DNA from: Ruminococcaceae bacterium P7
GTDB lineage: Bacteria > Bacillota > Clostridia > Oscillospirales > Acutalibacteraceae
Assembly (NCBI GenBank): GCA_900100595.1
Contig: FMUA01000008.1
Span: 79,348 to 143,347 of the forward strand
Direction of reading: 5' to 3'
DNA: 64,000 nucleotides
A program made the translations under genes and the position numbers. Shown here in pieces: positions 18,576 through 27,919 of this stretch. Every line of letters starts with the position of its first letter. Positions within the stretch are counted from its first letter, which is position 1. A model generated the notes under the pieces. It worked only from the letters and a program-made list of their open reading frames with translations. It was not told the origin of the DNA and searched no databases.

Positions 18576-19317
18576 TCAAACCGATAAACTCTTTCTTTCT
18601 CAGATAGACGACGCGGTATATCTCTGTCAGCAGCGTCAGAGGCCCTATTTCTTTTCTTTCATGAGCGAGAGAAAGCAGGCGCTGGCATCGCGGCACCTGG
18701 ATTCTCTGCGTTTTCCGTCCTACCGTTTTTTCGGTGGATATGAGGGCAGTGAGCGGAGTGTGCTCGGGTTATGGTTCTATGATGAGCCCGACGACGCGCA
18801 GTTTCCCGTCACTGCGTTGGAGATTACCTTTCGCGCGGCGGATAAGCTGACGCACAGGGATTTTCTCGGCGCGCTGATGTCGCTTGGCATTGAGCGCGAA
18901 ACCCTAGGCGATATTCTGGTTGAGGACGGCAGATGTATTGTATTTATCAAGTCCGAAATGAAGGATTATATCACCTCTCAGCTCTTCAAAATCGGCAATG
19001 CCGGGGTCAAAATAACAGAAGCCTCGACGGAATCACTGCCAAAGGGCAGGGGCGAAGAGGAGCTGACCTGTGTTGTGGCGTCACTGCGGCTTGACGCGGT
19101 GGTTGCGGCGCTGACGGGTTTGTCACGCGAAAAAACAAAATCGCTGATTCTTTCGGGCAGGGTAGCGCATAATTATCTCCCATGTGATAACATCAGTCAG
19201 TCGGTGGGAGCGGGCGACAGCCTGAGTATCCGCGGAAAAGGGAAATATAAAATTGACGGTGTAATAGGGGAAACAAAAAAGCACCGTATCCGAATTTCAA
19301 TTATTCATTACAGATAA
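18562..19317 (+). CDS. ylmH: YlmH-family S4-domain RNA-binding protein
   Basis: This 251-residue protein has an N-terminal YlmH domain (FFSFMSERKQALA, GGYEGSERSVLG) and a C-terminal S4 RNA-binding domain (ASLRLDAVVAALTGLSREKTKSLILSGRV with VGAGDSLSIRGKGKY). YlmH has been linked to rescue of stalled 50S-peptidyl-tRNA complexes; its presence in the division cluster is conserved but unexplained. The GTG start at 18562 lies within sepF, has no clear ribosome site of its own and is probably translated by coupling. Confidence 0.92.
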   Translation: MYTSDQTDKLFLSQIDDAVYLCQQRQRPYFFSFMSERKQALASRHLDSLRFPSYRFFGGYEGSERSVLGLWFYDEPDDAQFPVTALEITFRAADKLTHRDFLGALMSLGIERETLGDILVEDGRCIVFIKSEMKDYITSQLFKIGNAGVKITEASTESLPKGRGEEELTCVVASLRLDAVVAALTGLSREKTKSLILSGRVAHNYLPCDNISQSVGAGDSLSIRGKGKYKIDGVIGETKKHRIRISIIHYR

Positions 19318-19329
19318 GGAGTGCAGAAA

Positions 19330-20187
19330 ATGCTTACGATTGATGAAATTAAAAATATCAGCTTTAGAAAAGCAACTCTCAGCGGCGGTTACAGAGCCGA
19401 GGATGTAGACGCCTTTATCGAAGATGTCATTGCTTCTTTCGAGCAGCTTAAAAAGGAAAAAACCAATCTTGTACATAAAATTGACCGACTTGCAACCCGC
19501 CTTGAGGAATACAGAGCCGACGAGGAGACCGTCCGCAACGCGCTGCTGACCTCTCAGAAGATGTCCGACGCCTGCATCAAGGAGGCAAAGGACAAGGCTG
19601 CGAGAATCCTCCGCGACGCTGAGGAAAAGGCGCAGGCGCTTTCCATGGAAGCCAACAAGATGACCGCTCTTGAGAAAGAGAATTATCTCCAGCTGCAGGC
19701 TGACGCCGTCAACCTCAGAGCGGAGCTGATCGAGCTTTACAGAAGCCATATCAAGGCGATCGATGATCTCCCGACTCAGGTCGATCTTGACAACGCGGAG
19801 AAGATGATTAACGAAAAGTATCCGACCGAGCCTGTCGAGAATACCTATCAGCCCGCTGCATATCAGCAGCAGAACGCCTATCAGCAGCCCGTATATTCTC
19901 AGCCGGAGTATGACGAGCCTGATTATGACACACGCGGCTATGAGGAGGAGTATGATCAGCCCGAGTCTGCAGAGCAGGTTCAGCCTCAGCCTCAGGTTCA
20001 GCCCCAGCCGCAGCAGTTCAGACAAAGAGCGGCAAGAGTTCAGCAGAAGCCTCAGCAGAGACAGCAGGCTCCCGCACAGCAGCTCAGAAAGCCTCAGACA
20101 GACGACGGCACAAGAGTAGCGCCGCAGCGTCCCAGCAAGTTTTCTCATCTCAAGTTCGGTGATAACTATGACGTTTCCGCCGACTGA
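19330..20187 (+). CDS. divIVA: DivIVA-domain cell division protein
   Basis: DivIVA binds negatively curved membrane and organises poles and division sites. The membrane-binding N-terminal domain starts MLTIDEIKNISFRKATLSGGYRAEDVDAFIEDV, and a coiled coil runs to about residue 150. The rest is a Gln/Pro/Tyr-rich low-complexity tail (repeated QPQ and YQQ units), longer than in Bacillus. ATG 19330 is chosen over GTG 19321 because AAGGAG ends 8 bases upstream of it. It closes the ylm division group and precedes ileS by 32 bases, the usual clostridial order. Confidence 0.93.
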   Translation: MLTIDEIKNISFRKATLSGGYRAEDVDAFIEDVIASFEQLKKEKTNLVHKIDRLATRLEEYRADEETVRNALLTSQKMSDACIKEAKDKAARILRDAEEKAQALSMEANKMTALEKENYLQLQADAVNLRAELIELYRSHIKAIDDLPTQVDLDNAEKMINEKYPTEPVENTYQPAAYQQQNAYQQPVYSQPEYDEPDYDTRGYEEEYDQPESAEQVQPQPQVQPQPQQFRQRAARVQQKPQQRQQAPAQQLRKPQTDDGTRVAPQRPSKFSHLKFGDNYDVSAD

Positions 20188-20219
20188 TTCTAAACTAATA
20201 TATTGGAGAGATAGACACA

Positions 20220-22985
20220 ATGTCCCAAGATTATAACGCAACACTGAATCTGCCGAAGACCGACTTTCCCATGCGTGCAGGTCTGCCCAAGAGCGAGCCT
20301 GTTACCCTAAAAGCGTGGGAAAGTGAAAAAGTATATGATAAGCTGATGGAGCTCAACGAGGGCAAGCCTCAGTTTGTGCTCCATGACGGACCGCCCTATG
20401 CAAACGGTGATATTCACCTCGGACACGCGCTGAACAAAATCCTCAAGGATTTTATCGTCCGCTACAAGAACATGGCGGGCTTTCAGTCTCCGTTTGTTCC
20501 CGGCTGGGATACGCACGGCTTGCCGACCGAGCTGAAAGCCAGACAAAAGGCGGGCATCGGCAGCTCTGCGGATATTTCCGTTGTCGAGCTGCGCAAGCTC
20601 TGTGAGGAGTTCGTCACCGGCTACATCAACGATCAGCGTGAGCAGTTCAAGCGTCTGGGCTGCATCGGCGAATGGGACAATCCTTATGTTACCCTCAAGC
20701 ACGAGTTCGAGGCAGAGCAGATCAAGGTCTTTGCCAAAATGGCTGACAAGGGTTATATCTATCGCGGACTGAAGCCCGTATATTGGTGCTCTGAATGTAA
20801 GACCGCCCTCGCGGAAGCGGAGATTGAGTACGCAGAGGATCCCTGCCATTCCATCTACGTCAAGTTCCCCGTGACCGACGATCTGGGCAAGTTTGAAGCT
20901 ATGGGTATCGATCCCGCAAAGGTTTCCTTCGTGATCTGGACAACCACCACATGGACGCTTCCCGCGAATGTTGCGATCTGCGTCGGTCCGCGCTATGAGT
21001 ATTCCGTCATCAAATGCGGTGAGGAGTTTTACGTCATGGCGACCGAGCTTTACAAGTCCGCAATGGAGGAAGCCGGCAAAACCGATTATGAGGTTGTCGG
21101 CGCCATTCAGGGCAGCGAGCTGGAGTATATGAAAACACAGCATCCCTTCCTCGACCGTCAGTCGCTGTTGATTGTCGGCGACCATGTTACGCTCGAAAGC
21201 GGTACGGGCTGCGTCCATACCGCTCCCGGACACGGTGTTGACGACTACAACGTCTGCCGCAACTATCCCGAAATTCCCGTCATCTGTCCCGTTAACGGCG
21301 ACGGCGTTCTGACCGAGGAAGCAGGTCAGTTTGCAGGTCTTACGACCGATGAAGCTAACAAGAAAATTGCCATCCATCTGGATGAAACAGGCGCTCTCTT
21401 TGCGCTGAAAAAGATCATCCACCAGTATCCGCACTGCTGGAGATGCAAGTCTCCGATTCTGTTCCGTGCGACCGACCAGTGGTTCTGCTCTGTTGACGAC
21501 TTCAAGGATGAGGCTGTCAAGGCGATCAATGAGGTTCAGTGGATTCCCGCGTGGGGTCAGGAGAGAATCACCTCCATGGTCAGAGAGAGAAAGGATTGGT
21601 GCATTTCCCGTCAGAGAAAATGGGGCGTGCCGATTCCGATTTTCTACTGCAAGGACTGTGGCGAGCCGCTGATCGACAAGACGGCGATGCTTTCCGTTGC
21701 CGATGTATTCGCGAAGGAAGGCTCCAACGCGTGGTTTGATCACGACGCGTCCGAGATGCTTCCCGCAGGCACCAAGTGCGCGAAGTGCGGCTGCACCTCC
21801 TTTGATAAAGAAAAGGATATCATGGACGTTTGGTTTGACAGCGGTTCCTCTCACACCGCCGTCGTCAGACGCCGCGGCTATCTGAATTTCCCTGCAGACC
21901 TCTATCTCGAGGGCAACGACCAGTACAGAGGCTGGTTCCAGTCCTCGCTGCTGACCTCTGTTGCGACAATGGGAGTCGCTCCCTATAAGACCGTTCTGAC
22001 TCACGGCATGATTCTCGACATGGAGAAGAGAAAAATGAGTAAGTCGCTCGGCAACGGTATCAGCCCGCAGGAGGTCATCAAGCAGTACGGCGCTGACGTT
22101 CTCAGACTTTGGGTTGCGTCCTGCGACTACCAGTCCGACGTTAATATTTCCTTTGATATTCTCAAGCAGCGTTCCGAGGCTTACAGAAAGATCAGAAACA
22201 CTGCAAGATATATTCTCGGCAACCTTGCCGACTTCAATCCCGATACCGATATGGTAGCGCTCAGTGAGATGACCTCTATTGACAAGTGGGCGATCGCGCA
22301 GCTGAATAACCTGATCGATAAAGTCAAGACCGCTTATGATAACTACGAGTTCCATATCGTATATCACAGCATTCATAACTTCTGCGTTGTCGATATGTCC
22401 AACTTCTACCTTGACGTTCTCAAGGACAGACTTTACACCGAAAAGGCGGATTCAAAGCTCAGAAGAGCGGCTCAGACAGCGATTTATCTCATTCTGAACG
22501 CAATGACAAGAATGCTTGCGCCGATTCTCGCGTATACCTCCGATGAAATCTGGAAGTATCTCCCGCATGCGGCAAACGAGCAGGCGGAGCACGTCATCTT
22601 CAATGAGATGCCCGCAAAGCTCGATCTTGATGTGGACGACAGCTTCATGGCGTATTGGGACGAGATTCACGCTCTGAGAGACGACGTCAAGAAATCCCTT
22701 GAAACGATTATCAAGGACAAGACCATCAAGAGCTCCCTTGAAGCGAAGGTCACGCTCTGCGCGGGCGGCGATAAGCTAGCGTTCCTCAAGAAAGCGGAGA
22801 ACGAGCTGGCTGCGGCGTTTATCGTTTCCGAGGTCGTGATTGAGGATAACGGCGGCGAGCTTGACATTGCTGTCGAAAAAGCGGAAGGCGAGAAGTGCGA
22901 ACGCTGCTGGATTATCAGCAGAACCGTCGGTGCGGACAGCACGCATCCGACGCTTTGCGCTCACTGCTGCGAAACATTAAAGTAA
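20220..22985 (+). CDS. ileS: Isoleucine--tRNA ligase
   Basis: This class I synthetase charges tRNA-Ile. HLGHALNKILKD near residue 63 is the HIGH motif and KMSKSLGNGISPQE near residue 603 is the KMSKS loop. The editing domain includes TTTTWTLPANVAI and the GTGCVHTAPGHGVDDY segment, and a C-terminal zinc site is visible (CERCW with CAHCC). At 921 residues it is the short eubacterial form. No T-box is present in the 32-base gap after divIVA. Confidence 0.98.
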   Translation: MSQDYNATLNLPKTDFPMRAGLPKSEPVTLKAWESEKVYDKLMELNEGKPQFVLHDGPPYANGDIHLGHALNKILKDFIVRYKNMAGFQSPFVPGWDTHGLPTELKARQKAGIGSSADISVVELRKLCEEFVTGYINDQREQFKRLGCIGEWDNPYVTLKHEFEAEQIKVFAKMADKGYIYRGLKPVYWCSECKTALAEAEIEYAEDPCHSIYVKFPVTDDLGKFEAMGIDPAKVSFVIWTTTTWTLPANVAICVGPRYEYSVIKCGEEFYVMATELYKSAMEEAGKTDYEVVGAIQGSELEYMKTQHPFLDRQSLLIVGDHVTLESGTGCVHTAPGHGVDDYNVCRNYPEIPVICPVNGDGVLTEEAGQFAGLTTDEANKKIAIHLDETGALFALKKIIHQYPHCWRCKSPILFRATDQWFCSVDDFKDEAVKAINEVQWIPAWGQERITSMVRERKDWCISRQRKWGVPIPIFYCKDCGEPLIDKTAMLSVADVFAKEGSNAWFDHDASEMLPAGTKCAKCGCTSFDKEKDIMDVWFDSGSSHTAVVRRRGYLNFPADLYLEGNDQYRGWFQSSLLTSVATMGVAPYKTVLTHGMILDMEKRKMSKSLGNGISPQEVIKQYGADVLRLWVASCDYQSDVNISFDILKQRSEAYRKIRNTARYILGNLADFNPDTDMVALSEMTSIDKWAIAQLNNLIDKVKTAYDNYEFHIVYHSIHNFCVVDMSNFYLDVLKDRLYTEKADSKLRRAAQTAIYLILNAMTRMLAPILAYTSDEIWKYLPHAANEQAEHVIFNEMPAKLDLDVDDSFMAYWDEIHALRDDVKKSLETIIKDKTIKSSLEAKVTLCAGGDKLAFLKKAENELAAAFIVSEVVIEDNGGELDIAVEKAEGEKCERCWIISRTVGADSTHPTLCAHCCETLK

Positions 22986-22995
22986 GCTATTTTCC

Positions 22996-23027
22996 AAAAT
23001 CGGTGTGATGACTATTACACCGATTTT
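22996..23027 (+). terminator. Hairpin between ileS and lspA (weak terminator)
   Basis: 11-bp perfect arms (22996-23006 and 23017-23027) with a 10-base loop end in a short T stretch. The T run is broken by a G, so it may only attenuate transcription into lspA. Confidence 0.6.
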
Positions 23028-23046
23028 GTCTTATCAGGAGGTTCCT

Positions 23047-23520
23047 ATGGCAATTGCAGCCCTCATTATCGGTGCGCTGATTGTGGTGATCGATCAGGTC
23101 ATCAAGTATTTTGTTGCAACAGGATTGAAACCGATCGGCGAATACACTGTCATTGAAAATTTGTTTATGCTCCGCTATGTCGAGAACCGCGGCGTTGCAT
23201 TCGGTATGTTTCAGGATTTGCGCTGGGTGTTTGTAGCGCTGACTTCCGTCATGCTCATCGCGATCATTGTCTATATGTTCAAGAAGAAGCCGTCGGGCAA
23301 GTTCTTTTATATCTGCGCGGGACTGATTATCGGCGGCGGTATCGGAAATCTGATTGACAGGGTTCTCTATGGCTATGTGATTGATTACCTCAGTCTCAGC
23401 TTTTTCCCGCCTGTCTGCAACTTTGCCGACTACGCGATTACCATCGGCGTCATTTTGCTGGTTGTTTATATCTTCTTTTTCTCGGATTCCTTCAAAAAAA
23501 GGACTATCGGCAATGACTGA
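23047..23520 (+). CDS. lspA: Lipoprotein signal peptidase (signal peptidase II)
   Basis: LspA is an aspartic protease that cleaves prolipoproteins ahead of the lipid-modified cysteine. The 157-residue protein has four transmembrane segments. The family motifs DQVIKYF, ENRGVAFGMFQ, GGGIGNLIDRVLYGYVIDYL and the catalytic-Asp region FPPVCNFADYAITIGV are all visible. ATG 23047 follows CAGGAGG. The 3' end overlaps rluD by 8 bases, an arrangement common in Firmicutes. Confidence 0.97.
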   Translation: MAIAALIIGALIVVIDQVIKYFVATGLKPIGEYTVIENLFMLRYVENRGVAFGMFQDLRWVFVALTSVMLIAIIVYMFKKKPSGKFFYICAGLIIGGGIGNLIDRVLYGYVIDYLSLSFFPPVCNFADYAITIGVILLVVYIFFFSDSFKKRTIGND

Positions 23521-24430
23521 GCATCAATTACACTGTCAGACAGACGGCGTCCGTTTTGATAAATTTCTGGCGGACGCGGATATCGGATTATCCCGCAGCG
23601 CGGCGGTCGCGTTGATCGAAAGCGGCGCCGCTGAGGTCAACGGCAAGTTCGCCAATAAAAAGCTGAAGCTGAATGCGGGAGACAGAATCGTTGTCCGCAT
23701 TCCCGACCCTGTGCCGTATGAGGCAAAGGCGGAGAATATCCCGCTTGACATTGTCTATGAGGACAGCGATCTGTTGGTCGTCAACAAGCCGAAGGGAATG
23801 GTTGTCCATCCTGCGGCGGGTAATTACGAGGGCACGCTTGTTAATGCGCTGCTGTACCACTGCGGCGACAGTCTTTCGGGCATTAACGGCGTTCTGCGGC
23901 CCGGTATCGTCCACCGCATCGACAAGGATACCAGCGGTCTGCTGATCGTCGCCAAGAACGATATTTCACACAAGCATCTGGCGGAACAGATCAAGGCGCA
24001 TTCATTTACACGCGAATATGAAGCGGTTGTGTTTGGTCAGCTAAAGGATGACGAGGGAACGGTTAACGCGCCTATCGGCAGACACCCGATTGACCGCAAA
24101 AAGATGTGCGTCACACAAAAAAACAGCAAAGAGGCGGTGACGCATTATCAGGTGCTGTGCCGCTACAAGGGCTACACGCACATCAGATGTATTCTCGAAA
24201 CGGGCAGGACGCACCAGATTCGCGTGCACATGGCGTCGCTCGGACATCCTGTCGCGGGAGATTTGGTGTACGGCGTGAAGAATGAGAAGGTTGATTTTTC
24301 GGGACAGTGTCTGCACGCGCGCAAAATTGGCTTCATTCATCCGACAACAGGAGCGTATCTGGAATTCACTTCCGCGCTGCCTGATTATTTCGAGAAGTTT
24401 TTAGCAAAACTCAAAAATATATCAAAATAA
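23513..24430 (+). CDS. rluD: RluA/RluD-family pseudouridine synthase
   Basis: This enzyme converts uridines in rRNA to pseudouridine. An S4 domain covers residues 10-75. The catalytic domain has VVNKPKGMVVHPAAGN, the catalytic aspartate in GIVHRIDKDTSGLLIVAKND and ETGRTHQIRVHM. The 305-residue length fits RluD. ATG 23513 lies inside the end of lspA with AAAGGA 9 bases upstream. Which uridines it modifies cannot be read from sequence. Confidence 0.94.
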   Translation: MTEHQLHCQTDGVRFDKFLADADIGLSRSAAVALIESGAAEVNGKFANKKLKLNAGDRIVVRIPDPVPYEAKAENIPLDIVYEDSDLLVVNKPKGMVVHPAAGNYEGTLVNALLYHCGDSLSGINGVLRPGIVHRIDKDTSGLLIVAKNDISHKHLAEQIKAHSFTREYEAVVFGQLKDDEGTVNAPIGRHPIDRKKMCVTQKNSKEAVTHYQVLCRYKGYTHIRCILETGRTHQIRVHMASLGHPVAGDLVYGVKNEKVDFSGQCLHARKIGFIHPTTGAYLEFTSALPDYFEKFLAKLKNISK

Positions 24431-24447
24431 CTTTTTCCAAAAAAAGC

Positions 24448-24476
24448 TTGCATTATATTTATGTATATGATATAAT
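24448..24476 (+). promoter_or_regulatory. Sigma-A promoter of rplS
   Basis: TTGCAT (24448-24453) and TATAAT (24471-24476) are spaced by 17 bases, just before a structured leader. Confidence 0.86.
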
Positions 24477-24483
24477 ACTTAAG

Positions 24484-24590
24484 AATTTGGTTCCGTCGTT
24501 CCAACGACGTGGTCAAATAACGGCGAAAGCCGCAATTTGAAACTGATAGTCCGCTGCCGTGGAAGGGTATGAATATCGGGTAAATAATTA
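24484..24590 (+). ncRNA. Ribosomal protein L19 leader (structured 5' UTR)
   Basis: The roughly 120-base leader of rplS holds two compact hairpins: CGTCGT/ACGACG (24494-24499 with 24504-24509) and CGGC-GAAA-GCCG (24521-24532), a GNRA-capped stem. A longer G/C-rich stretch follows before the AGGAGG site. A structured L19 leader, thought to give autogenous control by L19, is known upstream of rplS in Firmicutes; position and form agree, but I have not matched the consensus base by base. Confidence 0.65.
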
Positions 24591-24602
24591 GGAGGAAAAA
24601 AC

Positions 24603-24950
24603 ATGGACGCATTAAAAACAATTGCAGCAGAATCCGTAAAGGAAAGCACTCCCGAGTTCGGTATCGGTGACACCGTCAGAGTTTCCGTAAAGATTCGCGA
24701 GGGTGAGAGAGAAAGAACACAGATGTTTGAAGGCACGGTCATTGCCAAGAGAGGCAGCGGCGTAGCCGAGACATTTACTGTAAGACGTGTTGCTTACGGC
24801 GTAGGCGTAGAGAGAGTATTCCCCCTGCATTCCCCCAACGTACAGGACGTAAAGGTTGTTCGTTATGGTAAGGTTCGCAGAAGCAAGCTCTATTATCTCC
24901 GTGACAGAGTAGGTAAGGCGGCAAAGGTTAAGGAACAGATTCGTAAGTAA
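24603..24950 (+). CDS. rplS: 50S ribosomal protein L19
   Basis: L19 sits at the 30S-50S interface. The 115-residue protein carries [29 protein letters not shown], the [22 protein letters not shown] signature and the basic C-terminal [18 protein letters not shown]. An AGGAGG site lies 7 bases upstream. It is a single-gene unit bounded by its own promoter and leader and a strong terminator. Confidence 0.98.
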   Translation: MDALKTIAAESVKESTPEFGIGDTVRVSVKIREGERERTQMFEGTVIAKRGSGVAETFTVRRVAYGVGVERVFPLHSPNVQDVKVVRYGKVRRSKLYYLRDRVGKAAKVKEQIRK

Positions 24951-24966
24951 TTCTCGAATAATAGTT

Positions 24967-24996
24967 AAAGGGAACTTGCTTAAGTTCCCTTTTTCT
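24967..24996 (+). terminator. Intrinsic terminator of rplS
   Basis: 11-bp perfect arms (24967-24977, 24982-24992) with a GCTT loop are followed by a T run. Confidence 0.94.
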
Positions 24997-25024
24997 TTAC
25001 CAGACGATAAAGCAGGTGATATCA

Positions 25025-25771
25025 TTGAACGATAAACCAAGCAGACAAGATAACTCAGACCTTTACTCGGATATTGACCTCTCGGTTGAAATCAATCCCG
25101 ATATGTATCTCAGCGACGATAATCCGAACAGGCATGACAGGTTTGAAGCACTGCATGCCGCGGAGGATGTTACTGAGGCTGCGGACAGAGTGGCTGCGAA
25201 AGAAAGCGGAAAATCAAAGGGCTTTGTCACTGCGAAAGCAGACGGCGGAGTTGCGGGAGTATACGACTGGATCAAATGCATTATTTTTGCGATTTCCATT
25301 GTTGTCATTTGCCTGACCTTTTTGTTCCGACTGGTTGATGTGGAAGGTCATTCCATGAATGATACCTTGGTAACAAAGGACAAGGTGCTTGTTACCAGCA
25401 TGTTCTATCAGCCGCAAAACAATGATATCGTTGTTATTTCGCATGGCGCTGTCTACAAAAATCCCATTATCAAGCGCGTGATCGCGACGGAGGGTCAGAC
25501 ACTTGAGCTTGATTATGAAAACGAGAAAATCATCGTAGATGGTATTGAGATTGATGAGCCCTATGTCAAGGAATCCACGTTTTCGGGCAACTACGGCAAT
25601 CTGACGCCTCCCGAGGTGATTCCCGAGGGAAAAATCTTTGTGCTCGGCGACAACAGAAGAATTTCTCTGGACAGCCGTTCCTCTGAAATCGGTCTGATTG
25701 ATGTCAAGGACGTCATCGGTAAGGCACAGTTTATCGCGTTCCCGTTTGACCATTTCGGCTATCTTTATTAA
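25025..25771 (+). CDS. lepB: Signal peptidase I
   Basis: LepB is a membrane-bound serine protease that removes signal peptides from secreted proteins. An acidic cytoplasmic N-terminus of about 80 residues precedes one transmembrane helix (CIIFAISIVVICLTFLF). The catalytic serine is in VEGHSMNDTL and the general-base lysine in IIKRVIATEG; box E is GDNRRISLDSR. The unusually long N-terminal extension is common in ruminococci. GTG 25016 and TTG 25025 are candidate starts; I prefer TTG 25025 because AGCAGGTGAT lies directly upstream. Confidence 0.95.
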   Translation: MNDKPSRQDNSDLYSDIDLSVEINPDMYLSDDNPNRHDRFEALHAAEDVTEAADRVAAKESGKSKGFVTAKADGGVAGVYDWIKCIIFAISIVVICLTFLFRLVDVEGHSMNDTLVTKDKVLVTSMFYQPQNNDIVVISHGAVYKNPIIKRVIATEGQTLELDYENEKIIVDGIEIDEPYVKESTFSGNYGNLTPPEVIPEGKIFVLGDNRRISLDSRSSEIGLIDVKDVIGKAQFIAFPFDHFGYLY

Positions 25772-25780
25772 ACAATGAGA

Positions 25781-25821
25781 AAAGCCTATTTCTGATTCTG
25801 ATAGAAATAGGCTTTCTTTTT
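25781..25821 (+). terminator. Intrinsic terminator of lepB
   Basis: 13-bp perfect arms (25781-25793, 25803-25815) with a 9-base loop are followed by CTTTTT. Confidence 0.93.
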
Positions 25822-25890
25822 ATACTATTTTCTGTTAACTAATTTCTGTTACAGGATTATTTATGTTATTGAAACGGAAAGAGGTAAATT

Positions 25891-26769
25891 ATGAGTGAAA
25901 TGCAAACTATCCAATGGTTTCCCGGTCATATGACCAAAACCAAGCGTCAGATTCAGGCAAATCTCAAATTGGTTGACGCGGTTGCAGAAATCATTGATGC
26001 CCGTATTCCCGTCAGCAGCCGCAATCCCGACCTCGACAAGCTGATCCAAAGCAAGCCGAGGGTGATATTGATGAACAAGTGCGACATGGCGAACCAGACC
26101 GCGACGAAAATGTGGATCGATTATTATTCCAAGCAGGGAATTACCGCGATTGCCGTTGACTGCAAGAGCGGCAGAGGTCTCAATAAATTTCCGCAGGCAG
26201 TCAGCACTGTGATGAAGGAGAAAATCGAACGCCTGAAAGCAAAGGGGATGAAGAATCCCATGACGCGCGTGATGATCGTCGGAATCCCCAATGTCGGCAA
26301 GTCCTCGTTTATCAACCGCATTTCAAAGCAGTCCCGTGCGAAGGTGGAGGACAGACCGGGAGTGACCCGCGGCAATCAGTGGTTTACCATCAGCAATAAT
26401 CTTGAAATGCTCGATACGCCCGGCGTGCTCTGGCCGAAGTTTGATGATCAGATTGTCGGAGAGCATCTTGCTTTTACGGGCGCTGTAAAAGATCAGGTGC
26501 TCGACGTTGAGCTGCTTGCCGTGCGTTTGCTCGACTTTCTCAAAAAACTGAAGCCTGCCGATTTTATGGCTCGTTTCAAGCTGGAGGAAGCGGATTTGGA
26601 GAATAACGATTCCTATGGGCTGCTGCAAATGATCGGAAAAAAGCGCGGTATGCTCATTTCGGGCGGCGAAATTGACACGGAACGTGCCGCGATAATGTTA
26701 CTGGATGAATTCAGGGCTGCCAAGCTGGGCAGAATTACGGTAGAGATGCCGAATGGAGAATTGAGATGA
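25891..26769 (+). CDS. rbgA: Ribosome biogenesis GTPase RbgA (YlqF)
   Basis: RbgA is a circularly permuted GTPase needed for late 50S assembly. The G-motif order is permuted: G4 (LMNKCDM, about residue 52) comes before G1 ([14 protein letters not shown], about residue 129) and G3 (DTPGVLWPK). The opening [15 protein letters not shown] is the family signature, and the C-terminal RNA-binding region follows. The 292 residues are standard. It overlaps rnhB by 4 bases and rnhB overlaps yraN by 4, so these three form one operon, as in Bacillus. Confidence 0.97.
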   Translation: MSEMQTIQWFPGHMTKTKRQIQANLKLVDAVAEIIDARIPVSSRNPDLDKLIQSKPRVILMNKCDMANQTATKMWIDYYSKQGITAIAVDCKSGRGLNKFPQAVSTVMKEKIERLKAKGMKNPMTRVMIVGIPNVGKSSFINRISKQSRAKVEDRPGVTRGNQWFTISNNLEMLDTPGVLWPKFDDQIVGEHLAFTGAVKDQVLDVELLAVRLLDFLKKLKPADFMARFKLEEADLENNDSYGLLQMIGKKRGMLISGGEIDTERAAIMLLDEFRAAKLGRITVEMPNGELR

Positions 26770-27371
26770 ATTGGCTGGAATATGAGGAAAAGGCAGCCGC
26801 TGAGGGCTACAAGGCGGTTTGCGGCGTAGATGAAGCGGGAAGAGGACCGCTCGCGGGACCTGTATGCGCGGCAGCCGTGATTCTGCCGCAGGGAAAAATC
26901 ATTGCGGGCGTCAACGATTCCAAAAAGCTCAGCGAGAAAAAACGCGAGGCGCTTTTTGAGGTCATAATGGCAGAAGCGTTATCATACTGTATAGCGTACG
27001 CGAGCGTCGAAGAAATCGAGAGCATGAATATTTTAAATGCCACGATGCTTGCCATGAAGCGCGCGGTGGAGGGCTTGTCCGTCAGGGCAGACTTCGCGAT
27101 GATTGACGGCAACCGTTTGCCGGATCTTGATATTGATGCGGAGTATATTATCAAGGGCGACGCGAAATCCATGTCCATCGCCTGCGCGTCGATTCTCGCG
27201 AAGGTTTCGAGGGACAGGCTTTTATATCAGTATGCCGAGGAATTTCCGCAGTATGGTTTTGAAAAACACAAGGGCTACGGCACCAAGGTACACCGTGAAG
27301 CGTTGATGCAATACGGTCCCTGCAAGTATCACCGCCTCAGCTTTCTCGGCAAGATACCGGTGAAAAGATGA
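26766..27371 (+). CDS. rnhB: Ribonuclease HII
   Basis: This enzyme incises RNA-DNA hybrids at misincorporated ribonucleotides. The catalytic motif [14 protein letters not shown] (Asp-Glu), the IDGNRLP aspartate and the [20 protein letters not shown] segment are present, as is the closing [12 protein letters not shown]. The 201-residue length is normal. An ATGA overlap with rbgA indicates coupling. Confidence 0.97.
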   Translation: MNWLEYEEKAAAEGYKAVCGVDEAGRGPLAGPVCAAAVILPQGKIIAGVNDSKKLSEKKREALFEVIMAEALSYCIAYASVEEIESMNILNATMLAMKRAVEGLSVRADFAMIDGNRLPDLDIDAEYIIKGDAKSMSIACASILAKVSRDRLLYQYAEEFPQYGFEKHKGYGTKVHREALMQYGPCKYHRLSFLGKIPVKR

Positions 27372-27757
27372 AATACACAACCAAGGTTATCGGAGACAAG
27401 GGCGAGGATTATGCGGCTGCCTATTTAGAGAAGCACGGCTGCAAAATTCTGGAAAGGAATTATCGCACACGCTACGGCGAAATTGATATCATTGCTCAGA
27501 AAAAAGATACGACCCTTTTTGTCGAGGTCAAGACACGCCACAATAATCCGCTGGAGCGCCCATTTAAAGCGGTTGATTACCGAAAGCAACAGCGGATCCT
27601 GCGCACTGCGATGACATATATCAGGGAGCGTCAGCTTGACGGGAACTACCGCTGCGATATCTGTGAGGTTTATGTTGACAGGAACACGCTGGAACTGCTC
27701 AGAATCAACTATTATGAAAACGCTTTCGTGCCCGGGAACGGGTATGGATACGGCTAA
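27368..27757 (+). CDS. yraN: YraN-family endonuclease-fold protein
   Basis: This 129-residue UPF0102 protein has the PD-(D/E)xK nuclease fold: [13 protein letters not shown], then [21 protein letters not shown] and a basic helix at the end. The conserved E-D-ExK set (GEIDII, VEVK) is intact. The physiological substrate is not firmly known. It overlaps rnhB by 4 bases. Confidence 0.92.
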   Translation: MKYTTKVIGDKGEDYAAAYLEKHGCKILERNYRTRYGEIDIIAQKKDTTLFVEVKTRHNNPLERPFKAVDYRKQQRILRTAMTYIRERQLDGNYRCDICEVYVDRNTLELLRINYYENAFVPGNGYGYG

Positions 27758-27843
27758 CCTTGCGTTTTGTCGGTATTATCGGCGTATAGAAGCCGTTTTT
27801 TGAAAAAATTTTTTCGGAAACGCGCTTTATTTCCGAGAAATCT

Positions 27844-27872
27844 TTGACAATCGACAAAATATGGTGTAAAAT
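27844..27872 (+). promoter_or_regulatory. Sigma-A promoter of thrC
   Basis: Perfect TTGACA (27844-27849) and TAAAAT (27867-27872), 17-base spacer, 48 bases before thrC. Confidence 0.85.
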
Positions 27873-27919
27873 AAATTGTTGTTTAAAGTTTTTACTGCTT
27901 TAATGAAAGGAAGATTGAA

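Noticed and set aside
20188..20219. T-box leaders for ileS and leuS
   Set aside because: The intergenic gaps (32 and 15 bases) are too short, and no T-box sequence or terminator is present.
20307..22376. Very long reverse-strand open frame (about 690 codons) opposite ileS, and similar ones opposite lon, mutL, mutS and leuS
   Set aside because: They mirror GC-rich codon positions of strong forward genes, have no ribosome sites or recognisable domains, and show repetitive Leu/Val/Arg-rich composition typical of antisense shadows.
27780..27830. Terminator after yraN (CCGTTTTTTGAAAAAATTTTTTCGG region)
   Set aside because: The palindrome is almost entirely A/T with three G-C closing pairs and no following T run, so it is too weak to call.
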